Assembly: GCA_035935115.1 (NCBI GenBank)
Contig: DASYXK010000021.1
Location: forward strand, 62,001 to 126,000
Direction of reading: 5' to 3'
DNA length: 64,000 nucleotides
Source: TA-20 sp035935115
Lineage (GTDB): Archaea; Thermoproteota; Nitrososphaeria; Nitrososphaerales; Nitrosopumilaceae
Below are positions 48,899 through 57,105 of the stretch, one piece after another. A model generated the notes under the pieces. It was not told the DNA's origin. It did no database searches and worked only from the letters and a program-made list of their open reading frames with translations. The first letter of the stretch is position 1. Each line of letters begins with the position of its first letter. A program made the position numbers and the translations under genes.

Positions 48899-49441
48899 CT
48901 AAACCGAACTAACATTTGATTTCTGTATGATCTGTTCCTCAACATTTGGTGCTTCACTCTCAATTTGTTCGTCTGTTTTTATTTCTAGATTATTGATTGA
49001 TTCACTGGCATTAGCATCATCTGTTGTCTCTAACACTTTGTTCTCACCTACAGGTGCAGCTTCAGCTTCATTCTTGCGTGATGATGAAATCTCAGAAAGT
49101 CGGTATGCCGGACAGGGTATCTGCATGCTCTTTGAAACTATGTAAAAAAGTGGAAAAACCTCCTGATATATTGTATTTACCACACTAGGAATGTTTTTTT
49201 CATCAGGGCTAAGATGTTTTGATATCTCGGTTTCATTTCCGAAGATTGTTGTGAATCCATCAACGCTTATCTTAATATTTGTTGGATTTGAAAGAAGCAC
49301 AAATTTGTATTTTAAAACGACCTTGGTCTCCATGTTTTCTACCTCGTCTAGGGATGCTTCTATATCGTATTTGACAAAAGAATTTTGTTCATTTTTTAGT
49401 TTATTTATAGATAGGGAGTTTATCTCAACTTTCGGATTCAT
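48899..49441 (-). CDS. Pilus-locus protein with a SecB-like pattern
   Basis: A 180-residue protein. Residues 1-110 have strand-rich repeats (VEINSLSINKLKNEQNSFVKYDI, VVLKYKFVLLSNP) and then a helical VVNTIYQEVFPLFYIVSKSMQIPCPAY. The strand order and the final helix with IPCPAYRL resemble SecB-type chaperones that bind unfolded exported proteins. The C-terminal 60 residues are disordered and acidic. The SecB suggestion is tentative. Confidence 0.45.
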   Translation of the reverse strand: MNPKVEINSLSINKLKNEQNSFVKYDIEASLDEVENMETKVVLKYKFVLLSNPTNIKISVDGFTTIFGNETEISKHLSPDEKNIPSVVNTIYQEVFPLFYIVSKSMQIPCPAYRLSEISSSRKNEAEAAPVGENKVLETTDDANASESINNLEIKTDEQIESEAPNVEEQIIQKSNVSSV

Positions 49442-49536
49442 TATATTAATAAAAATCTGTAATAAAACTTAACACCCTGTATGTAGTTTCATAATACACA
49501 TCACATGATTAAGTACCCTTTTGAGATAACCAAACC

Positions 49537-50550
49537 GTGAGTAATCTCGAAAAGGAGGTAGACCTAAGGGTAAAAGAGACTAGCACTTCAAAGGTTGATA
49601 ATGACAAGTTTACTCTAAACCTCAAAATATCAAAGTTAAAACGACACGCTCACGCCCTTTCCAAAAATTATGATATAAAAAAATACATAGACCCAACAAA
49701 ATTTACATTTTCTGAAGAAATATCGGAGCTAATACCTAAAGATACTCCCCCATATCTTGATAACGGAGAAAGATATGTTGAAAGAATTGCAAGAGCACTT
49801 GCGTTTTTCAAACAGTGTTCATTAATTGGTCCAAGTGGAACGGGAAAAACTCACATAGTATATCTAGTTTCAGAACTTGCTGGCCTTCCGTTGTGGGAAA
49901 TAAACTGTGGATTGCAGACATCAGTCTTTGATCTTTTTGGAAGATACGTAGGTCTTGGAAAAGAGAACTGGATAGACGGATTGATAACGTCATGGTGTAG
50001 ACATGGGGGCATACTCTATCTTGACGAAGCGAACATGATGAAGCAAGACATTGCTACAAGACTTAACCCTCTTTTGGACCAAAGAGGTCACATGGTTTTA
50101 ACAGAAAAAGATAATGAAATAATACAACGTCACAAAGATGCTTTTCTTATTATCAGTATGAACCCAGTGTCTACGGAATTTGCAGGAACCAAGCCCATAA
50201 ATGCAGCACTAAGAAGGCGAATGAGCGTCTGGTTAAACTTTGATTACATGAGTATAGGAAAAAGAATTGATGAAAAAGAAATAGATCTTATCGAAAGATT
50301 AACTGGCATAGACAAACAGATAGCAGAAAAAATAGTAAAAGTTGGAGCTGAGCTGAGAACACAATACAAGTCAGGGGAGATTCCATACGGTCCATCAATT
50401 GGCGACCTGATAAACTGGGCAAAACTGGTGGCAGACGGAACTTCATTAATGGACGCATGTACAGAGACAATAATTTCACTAACCAGTGACGATCCTGAAA
50501 TTCAGGATATAGTTAGAAAACTAGCTCGCAAAATAGCTGAAATTCCATGA
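49537..50550 (+). CDS. MoxR-type AAA+ ATPase
   Basis: A 337-residue AAA+ protein from a GTG. Walker A is GPSGTGKT at residues 98-105, Walker B is ILYLDEANM near 157, and the sensor motif ISMNP follows. The MoxR/CbbQ/GvpN group acts with a VWA-domain partner to remodel or insert cofactors into a target protein. The partner is encoded next (50547), with a 4-bp overlap, so the pair is clear. The target is not known; the pilus genes on both sides suggest assembly. Confidence 0.85.
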   Translation: MSNLEKEVDLRVKETSTSKVDNDKFTLNLKISKLKRHAHALSKNYDIKKYIDPTKFTFSEEISELIPKDTPPYLDNGERYVERIARALAFFKQCSLIGPSGTGKTHIVYLVSELAGLPLWEINCGLQTSVFDLFGRYVGLGKENWIDGLITSWCRHGGILYLDEANMMKQDIATRLNPLLDQRGHMVLTEKDNEIIQRHKDAFLIISMNPVSTEFAGTKPINAALRRRMSVWLNFDYMSIGKRIDEKEIDLIERLTGIDKQIAEKIVKVGAELRTQYKSGEIPYGPSIGDLINWAKLVADGTSLMDACTETIISLTSDDPEIQDIVRKLARKIAEIP

Positions 50551-52145
50551 TCGAAAAAGAGCAAAATTTTTTCGAGTTTGTCTATGATGTTTTCTATAAA
50601 TTTGCACAGACCAAACCAGAAGATGTCAGTTTAACATTCTCAAGAAAAACGCAATATCCAACAATGGAATTCACACCTGAATTACAGATAACTATTCCAT
50701 TACCAAAAAAACAGCAAGATGGCAGATATGTTTTTGAAGGGATGGTATTTGAGGATTCAGAAAATGGAAGGAGAGATCTCTGGTGTCTCTTTTTGGCAAC
50801 AATATACCACATGGCTGCACATGCCGGTGCATCAACATATCACATCTATGAACAATGGAGAAAAAATAAGACACACGATGTTTGTTACCGTGTAATTGAT
50901 TTTATTGAAGATGTGACAGTGGAAAAATACATCTCTCACGCAAATCCTGAGATTTGGGAAAACATTAAGAATATCAGTTCTAAACTAATATTATCCCAAA
51001 CGAATCAGGATGGAAAACACCAAAAAATTGTTCATAGAAAGAAAAGAGACTCAAAACCATATGATTTCCATGATAATCAAAAAACAATTGAAAAAATTAA
51101 AAATGAAATTATAGAAAAAAGAGGAGGAGATGATCACAAAGAGAAGATGTTATCATTTGCCAATTTGTTATATAAAAATCGAGAGTTACTGCCTAAAACA
51201 GTTTTGCCTTACTGTGAACATCGCGAGTATGAGCAAATAATAAAAACTGAGAAAATGGGAGTCGAATTTGAACCACATGGCGAATTGTTTGAAGAAAATA
51301 TAGTAAAGTTAGATGAGCTATGGGGTATGGACGAGAGATCAAAGAACAAGATACTTAGAACATACAAAAAATATCTAAAAGACCTAAAATTTGATATGAT
51401 TGTAATTCCTCCTGGCAATCTGCATTCATTTGCGCAAATAAAAACCAAAACACTTCCTATGTTAAGAAGAATTAGGCAGCAAATACGAATGATAGCAAAC
51501 CTGACTGATGATCCAAAAATAGATGAAATTGGATATGTGGATATGCAAATGGCAATTCAAGCAGTTGCATCAGAAGGTCAAACCCAGAGCATTTTTGAAC
51601 GTGACGAGCTAAGAAGAGGAGAAGAAGCATGGGTAATTTTAGTTGATAAAAGTGCGAGTATGAATTTAAGATTTGATCAAATTAAAGAATTTACTGTATG
51701 CCTTTCAGAATCTGCAAATGAGCTAACTGGTAAAACTGATGGATGGGCATTATACAGTTTTGATAATAACTTTCAAATTTTAAAAGACTTTAAAGAAAAA
51801 TACAACAAAGAGGTTCAGGCACGAATAGGTGGTATAGAGAACAGTGGTCTGTCTTTACTGCCTGATGCCATACAATTGGCAACTAGAATACTTGACGCTG
51901 ATCCACGGGAGCGCAAATATCTTTTTGTTATCACCGATGGCCATCCATCAGGGTATGAACGAATTCAGGAACAGTTTTCCAAAGTTGTTAAAAAAACCGA
52001 AGTATCTGGCATAACCTTAGTTGCCATTGGTGTCTCAAAAGCCATTACAGGTAGATTCAGGAATAGTGCCAAGGGCCATGACTTGAAAGGATTAGTAGCC
52101 AAGTTCATAACTGCGTACAGGGCTGTTGCCACATCTGATGTCTAG
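50547..52145 (+). CDS. VWA-domain protein, partner of the MoxR ATPase
   Basis: A 532-residue protein with a C-terminal von Willebrand A domain (about residues 360-525). The metal-ion adhesion site is complete: DKSAS after VILV, and TDGHPSG further on. The N-terminal 350 residues are a CobT/NorD-like helical part with HMAAHAGASTYHIYEQW. The pair with MoxR resembles NorQ-NorD and CbbQ-CbbO. The protein is soluble. The role here is inferred. Confidence 0.8.
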   Translation: MIEKEQNFFEFVYDVFYKFAQTKPEDVSLTFSRKTQYPTMEFTPELQITIPLPKKQQDGRYVFEGMVFEDSENGRRDLWCLFLATIYHMAAHAGASTYHIYEQWRKNKTHDVCYRVIDFIEDVTVEKYISHANPEIWENIKNISSKLILSQTNQDGKHQKIVHRKKRDSKPYDFHDNQKTIEKIKNEIIEKRGGDDHKEKMLSFANLLYKNRELLPKTVLPYCEHREYEQIIKTEKMGVEFEPHGELFEENIVKLDELWGMDERSKNKILRTYKKYLKDLKFDMIVIPPGNLHSFAQIKTKTLPMLRRIRQQIRMIANLTDDPKIDEIGYVDMQMAIQAVASEGQTQSIFERDELRRGEEAWVILVDKSASMNLRFDQIKEFTVCLSESANELTGKTDGWALYSFDNNFQILKDFKEKYNKEVQARIGGIENSGLSLLPDAIQLATRILDADPRERKYLFVITDGHPSGYERIQEQFSKVVKKTEVSGITLVAIGVSKAITGRFRNSAKGHDLKGLVAKFITAYRAVATSDV

Positions 52146-52218
52146 TTATTCTGATATGTAAGTCAAAAAGACATACTAGATAACAATAACTGGTTAGCCC
52201 CATTTCTGGTAATAAGAT
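52143..52218 (+). repeat. Upstream repeat, copy 1 (before archaellin-like gene 1)
   Basis: The 76 bp before the 52219 ATG are repeated before the 53311 ATG (53236-53310), with one substitution and one missing A. They contain ATGTAAGTCAAAAAGACAT and the word CCCCATTTCTGGTAATA. The identity continues through the first 15 codons and then decays. This block is a promoter and 5' region carried with the tandem gene copy. Confidence 0.85.
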
Positions 52219-52899
52219 ATGTTCCCAATCATAACAAAGAACAGAAAGGCAATCAGTGCAGTACTGACAACCATAATTATCTTGGTAGCATCTATAGTCT
52301 TAGGAACTGGTGTTGTAGTATTTTCCACAGGCCTTTTCCAGACAGGAGGACAGACACAGAGTATTCAAGTAGTTGGCTTAACCGAATGGGTAAACTCCAC
52401 GAACAGTACTGGTATAGCATATGGAGCATTTGCTATAAAAAATACAGGAGACAAACTTCTATCACTTAGTTCAATTACAGTAAGAAGTGTAAGCGTTCCA
52501 TTTAGTAGTTGGTACGTTGATGCCGATCCCACGCGTGTTAGTCAGAACTTCCAAGCTCAGTTTAACGATACCACAAATGATAAGACCGGATTCTTAAAAG
52601 GCACCGCAGCAAGTGCTCTTGGTTATGTAATGGCCCCGTGGGCAGGTGTAGGTACGTGTACGCAAACTTTTGGAACCACAATAGTAATTCAAGAAATATG
52701 GCGTTCGACTACAGCTTCTCCCTTATGTCTTAAACAACAGAGTGGACCTGTCTCACTAACTCCAGGTTCTTCAGCGATCGTTTACTACAAGATGCCGCTT
52801 GGTGTCTTTGGTACAACTGACTCGGGTGTATCAGGTTCAGTTAGTATTCTGGCAGGAAGCGCACCAATTGTTCAGACAGTAAGAATTGGAAATCTTTAA
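52219..52899 (+). CDS. Archaellin/pilin-like protein 1
   Basis: A 226-residue protein with a class III signal: MFPIITKNRKA then ISAVLTTIIILVASIVLGTGVV; cleavage after the RKA is likely. The rest is a beta-rich, Ser/Thr-rich extracellular domain with a Cys pair (GTCTQTF and PLCLK) that could form a disulfide. It resembles the protein at 53311-53994 in about half its positions. The two are followed by ATPase and platform genes, which supports a filament subunit. Confidence 0.75.
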   Translation: MFPIITKNRKAISAVLTTIIILVASIVLGTGVVVFSTGLFQTGGQTQSIQVVGLTEWVNSTNSTGIAYGAFAIKNTGDKLLSLSSITVRSVSVPFSSWYVDADPTRVSQNFQAQFNDTTNDKTGFLKGTAASALGYVMAPWAGVGTCTQTFGTTIVIQEIWRSTTASPLCLKQQSGPVSLTPGSSAIVYYKMPLGVFGTTDSGVSGSVSILAGSAPIVQTVRIGNL

Positions 52900-53310
52900 G
52901 GATTTCAATTCCAAACTCTTTTTTATTATTTTTACTAAACAAAATAATTTGTGTAAATAGATGAATATCATCTATGATTTAAGGACATAACTTTGTGTAG
53001 ATCATTGAAGAATGTTCATGTCAATTTCTTCTCATAATAGATAAACTAGAAATTGCGCTCCTTTTCGTGCAATTATCTGAATTTCTAAATATCACTCGCT
53101 TTAACTGATACGAAGGAAAATCCTTTCATAATTTGCTTTTGAGGTGTTCGTTATGAATCAAAGTTACTATAATTGAGCTTTGCAATCAGAAGAAATGTAA
53201 GTTATTGCTCATAGTTGGCCTTTTTTTAACGTGTGTAGTTATTCTGATATGTAAGTCAAAAATACATACTAGATAACAATAACTGGTTAGCCCCATTTCT
53301 GGTAATAGAT
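52900..53310. other. 411-bp gap between the two archaellin-like genes
   Basis: No ORF longer than noise. The 3' part (53236-53310) is the duplicated upstream block. The 5' part is AT-rich with no clear structure apart from TTTTTTATTATTTTTAC-type T-runs near 52918-52936, a likely terminator of the first gene. Confidence 0.55.
53236..53310 (+). repeat. Upstream repeat, copy 2 (before archaellin-like gene 2)
   Basis: Copy of the block at 52143-52218, as described there. It has ATGTAAGTCAAAAATACAT (53249-53267), which matches in part the operator-like inverted repeat at 46876-46893. Confidence 0.85.
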
Positions 53311-53994
53311 ATGTTCCCAATCATAACAAAGAACAGAAAGGCAATCAGCGTAGTTATGACAACACTGATTATCTTGGTTGCTTCCGTAGTTTTGGGAACG
53401 GGTGTTGTATTATATGGTACAAGCCTTTTCCAGACAGGAGGACAGACACAATCTATCGCAACTCAAGGTGTCAAACTATGGGTAAACGCTACTAACAGTA
53501 CTAATTTAGCATGGGGAGTAGCAGCTATACGAAATAGTGGTGACGTGCTTGTATCTGTAAGTACGATACAAATTCGTGGTGCTAGCGTTCCATATAGTAG
53601 TTGGTATGTTGATACAGATCCAACCCGTACTAGTCAGAACTTCCAAGCTAACTTCAACTACACCACAAATGATAAAACTGGATACCCAAAAGGTACCCTG
53701 GCAAGTGCTCCAGGTTATACACTAGGCACATGGGCAGGTACAGGGACTCCATGTACGCAAACTTTTGGAACCACATTAGTAATTCAAGAAATATGGAATT
53801 CGGGTACAACTTCTCCCTTATGCCTTAAAGCACAAAGTGGACCTGTCGGACTAACTCCAGGTGCAAAGATGATAGTTTACTTTAAGGTGCCATTGGGCAT
53901 TCTAAGTCCTGTTGACTCTGGGTCTACAGTAACTGCAAACATTTTTGCAGGAAACGTTGGTGGCCCACAAACAGTAACAGTCGGAAACCAATAA
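53311..53994 (+). CDS. Archaellin/pilin-like protein 2
   Basis: A 227-residue paralogue of the preceding gene: the same signal (MFPIITKNRKA, ISVVMTTLIILVASVVLGTG), the same SLFQTGGQTQSI and SSWYVDxDPTR phrases, and the same Cys pair (TPCTQTF, PLCLK). It lies 55 bp before the PilB-type gene and is probably transcribed with it. As the second copy is nearest to the machinery it may be the main subunit. Confidence 0.75.
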   Translation: MFPIITKNRKAISVVMTTLIILVASVVLGTGVVLYGTSLFQTGGQTQSIATQGVKLWVNATNSTNLAWGVAAIRNSGDVLVSVSTIQIRGASVPYSSWYVDTDPTRTSQNFQANFNYTTNDKTGYPKGTLASAPGYTLGTWAGTGTPCTQTFGTTLVIQEIWNSGTTSPLCLKAQSGPVGLTPGAKMIVYFKVPLGILSPVDSGSTVTANIFAGNVGGPQTVTVGNQ

Positions 53995-54049
53995 GGGGGC
54001 ACAAAGTAATGCCCAACACTTTCTTTTTCATTTTGGTAGTGAATAAAAT

Positions 54050-55588
54050 ATGAAGGAAAAGAAGTTAAAAAAACAAGACGTTGAAAGTTTTCTGACCGCT
54101 GAGCTAATCGATGAAAATAAAAGTAAAATTCCAAACGGGTACGAAATAATTAAAAAATATCCACTTGATCCTCCATTTAGCTACGCTACAATTCTTTATA
54201 ACAATGAAAAATCAAATTACCTCTATTTTGCAGATGAGCTTAGTCTTAATCAAGAAGAAGAAAGAATTTTTGGAAGTCTATATCGTCTCATAGAAGAAAA
54301 CATAGAATCACATGATGATTCAAAAAATAGTTCTAATTTTGAAGAGCATCTAAACTTAGTATTAAAAGAGAATGAGAAGATGTTTTTTAATAACTCTAAT
54401 ACAAGTATGGAAAAGGTAAAGTATTACCTAAAAAGGGACATTGCAGGATTTGGGCTTATTGAACCGCTAATGCATGATATTAATATTGAAGATGTTAGCT
54501 GTAGTGGCACTCAAAAACCAATTTACATCTGGCACAGAAACTATGACAGTATTCCAACAAATATTCAATTCAATTCTGAAGAAAAGTTAAACTCATTTAT
54601 TTCAAGAATAGTTTTTAGAGCTGGAAAACACATCAGTTCAGCTTTTCCAATTTCTGATTTGGCATTACAAGGAAATCATAGAATCTCTGTATTGTATCAA
54701 AAAGAGGTTACTCCTAAAGGAACAAGCTTTACAATAAGAAAGTTCAAAGAAGACCCTTACACTGTCATAGATCTCATTAAATTTGGGACAATAGATCTTT
54801 CCATAGCTGCTTATCTTTGGATGTTAGTGGAAGCAAAAACGTCCATAATAGTAATAGGACCTACTGGAAGTGGTAAGACCACTATTCTTAATGCGATAAC
54901 AGGTCTTGTAAGTCCTGATTACAAAATTTTTTCCGTTGAAGATGTATCTGAAATTAACATAAATCATGAAAACTGGTTTACCTTAGTTGAAAGAAGTGGT
55001 TTTGGTCAAGATGGAGAAGGAGAAATCGGATTATATGATTTGATAAAGGCTGGAGTAAGGCACAGGCCGGATTATATCATAGTTGGAGAAATTAGGGGAT
55101 CAGAGGCATATGTCATGTTCCAAGCTATGGCTACAGGACATGGCGGTCTGTGTACGATGCATGCGGATAGTTTAGAATCTGCAATAAAAAGATTGCAACA
55201 AAAACCAATGGACATACCTGCAGGCTATATGTCGCTGATGAATTGTGCCATAGTGATAAAAAGAGTCAAAATAAATTTTTCGTCTCAAGGCAGAAGAGCA
55301 ATAAAGATATCCGAAATCATTAATGCTGGAACATCACAGCCTGCTTTTTCTTGGAATCCAAAGTCCGATAACTTTGAGGATAGTCTTCAAGCCAGCATAA
55401 TTTTACAAAAAATAGCCGAGTCTACAGGAAGAGATTTAAAAGATATTTTAGAGGAACATCAAAAAAGAATTTCTATTTTGAAGTGGATGCTTGAGAACGA
55501 TATTCGTGATTATAAAAAAGTTTCTGATATTGTTGGAAAATATTATCAAGATCCCGAGTCATTAATGCGAATGGTACAAGGAGATTAG
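54050..55588 (+). CDS. PilB/FlaI-type secretion ATPase
   Basis: A 512-residue type II/IV secretion ATPase. The N-terminal domain contains LIEPLMHDINIEDVSCSG, an ISSAFPISDLALQGNHR segment, and FTIRKFKEDP. Walker A is GPTGSGKT at 270-277, the Asp box IFSVEDVSEIN follows, Walker B is DYIIVGEIRGSE, and the His box is GHGGLCTMHAD. It drives filament assembly or rotation in the membrane, with the 55592 gene as its platform. Confidence 0.93.
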   Translation: MKEKKLKKQDVESFLTAELIDENKSKIPNGYEIIKKYPLDPPFSYATILYNNEKSNYLYFADELSLNQEEERIFGSLYRLIEENIESHDDSKNSSNFEEHLNLVLKENEKMFFNNSNTSMEKVKYYLKRDIAGFGLIEPLMHDINIEDVSCSGTQKPIYIWHRNYDSIPTNIQFNSEEKLNSFISRIVFRAGKHISSAFPISDLALQGNHRISVLYQKEVTPKGTSFTIRKFKEDPYTVIDLIKFGTIDLSIAAYLWMLVEAKTSIIVIGPTGSGKTTILNAITGLVSPDYKIFSVEDVSEININHENWFTLVERSGFGQDGEGEIGLYDLIKAGVRHRPDYIIVGEIRGSEAYVMFQAMATGHGGLCTMHADSLESAIKRLQQKPMDIPAGYMSLMNCAIVIKRVKINFSSQGRRAIKISEIINAGTSQPAFSWNPKSDNFEDSLQASIILQKIAESTGRDLKDILEEHQKRISILKWMLENDIRDYKKVSDIVGKYYQDPESLMRMVQGD

Positions 55589-55591
55589 TTC

Positions 55592-57064
55592 ATGCTTTCT
55601 CTTAAAAAACTTGATCAAACAAACAAAGATAACAACCAAAGCAAAAAAATTGAAAGAGAGCTACCATATTTTATCACCATTGTGACTTTACTTGCATCAA
55701 GTGGACTTGGTCCATACACTATTTTGCAAAAGATAAAAGAAATTCATCTTTTGCCAATAATCAGAACAGAGTCTGTGAAAATTCTTAAAAGAATTGATAT
55801 TCTTGGTTTAGATCCTCTTACTGCTTTGAGCCAGGCAAAAGACAAACCTTCATCCAAAGCTCTTGGAGAATTCTTGTCAGGTTATGTATCTGCGATTCAG
55901 AGTGGTGGAAATGTGATTAATTATCTGAAAAGCAAGATGTTTGGTTCATTTGAAAGACTTGAAAATAAAGAGAAACAATCAGTAGAAAAGCTAAGTGGAT
56001 TAGTGCATGCATACCTTACAATGCAGATTGTCATATTGGCTGTCTTTATCCTAGTTGCATCTATTGGTTCTACTCCATTGTCTGGTTATTTGTCATCTCC
56101 TACTGCAGCGCAGTCTGATCCGCCATACAGTATTTTGGTATTCCCGCCAGTGATGTCAGCTCTATTTATTGTAATATCTAAGAGAATGATTCAATCTAAC
56201 ATTCCTGAAGTTGAAACTAAAAAGATCCTCAAATATGCTGTTCCAAGCGTTCTGGTTGCCACAGTTTTGATCTTTAGCAATTTGTTTTCTAGTTTACATG
56301 CAAATGCCTATGTCTTAGGTGCCGGGTTGATTGTCGCCGCTATGATGCCTGCAATTCAATTTAATAAAATATATTCTGCAAATATGGACGCGGAGACCGC
56401 AACTCCGCATATTTTGCGTGATATTACAGAAGCAAGAAAAGCAGGGTTGGGTCCTGAAAAATGTATTGTACATGCTTGTAAGAGAAAAGACTTCAGGTCA
56501 TTCAACCCTATTGCAAATGCAATTGCAAATAAATTAGAATGGGGAATCCCAATTGACCATATTTTTGATACGCTTGGAAAGGAGATAAAGAACTTTCAAG
56601 TGCTTATCAGTTTTAGAATCCTATTTGAAATAATTTTTTCAGGGGGTGGAAATGTGAATACTCTTGACACGTTAGCTGATACTAGTGAAAAAATTTACAA
56701 CGTTGAAAAAAACAAGCGTGATATGCTAAAACCCTACGTGATGGTTGGTTTCATGTTGATTACAATAACTGGCTTTACTACCTTGATGACAATTGACTCG
56801 TTTGCACAGATTAATCAAGAAAAAAATCATAGAATCGGTGATCAAAGTCTGATCGGAAGTGCAGACACCGGTGCCTTCTTTGAACTTATTTCTGTTGCGG
56901 TTATCATCCAAGCTTGGCTTGCCGGCTTGTTCATAGGCAAAATAACTAAAGGAGCATACTCTGGAGGATTCATATTTTCTATATTTCTCACAATTATCAC
57001 ATTGGTGGCTATATCCACAATTCAATTCCACATCGTAAATCTTGGTGCAATTTTGAAGCCATGA
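55592..57064 (+). CDS. TadC/FlaJ-type membrane platform protein
   Basis: A 490-residue inner membrane protein with two T2SF domains. The cytosolic stretches have LPYFITIVTLLASSGLGPYTIL and the second domain has HILRDITEARKAGLGPEKC. Hydrophobic segments are visible at about residues 145-165, 190-205, 215-260, 380-400 and 425-485. It anchors the ATPase and recruits pilins. It follows the ATPase by 3 bp. Confidence 0.9.
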   Translation: MLSLKKLDQTNKDNNQSKKIERELPYFITIVTLLASSGLGPYTILQKIKEIHLLPIIRTESVKILKRIDILGLDPLTALSQAKDKPSSKALGEFLSGYVSAIQSGGNVINYLKSKMFGSFERLENKEKQSVEKLSGLVHAYLTMQIVILAVFILVASIGSTPLSGYLSSPTAAQSDPPYSILVFPPVMSALFIVISKRMIQSNIPEVETKKILKYAVPSVLVATVLIFSNLFSSLHANAYVLGAGLIVAAMMPAIQFNKIYSANMDAETATPHILRDITEARKAGLGPEKCIVHACKRKDFRSFNPIANAIANKLEWGIPIDHIFDTLGKEIKNFQVLISFRILFEIIFSGGGNVNTLDTLADTSEKIYNVEKNKRDMLKPYVMVGFMLITITGFTTLMTIDSFAQINQEKNHRIGDQSLIGSADTGAFFELISVAVIIQAWLAGLFIGKITKGAYSGGFIFSIFLTIITLVAISTIQFHIVNLGAILKP

Positions 57065-57105
57065 CATGCTAAGTATGTCATCTAAAATGTCATACCGCCT
57101 CTTAT

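Noticed and set aside
52200..52209. CCATTTCTGG before the archaellin-like genes as CArG-like box
   Set aside because: It lies only 9 nt from the ATG, after the likely transcription start, and has a C in the core, so the arrangement differs from the regulon sites.
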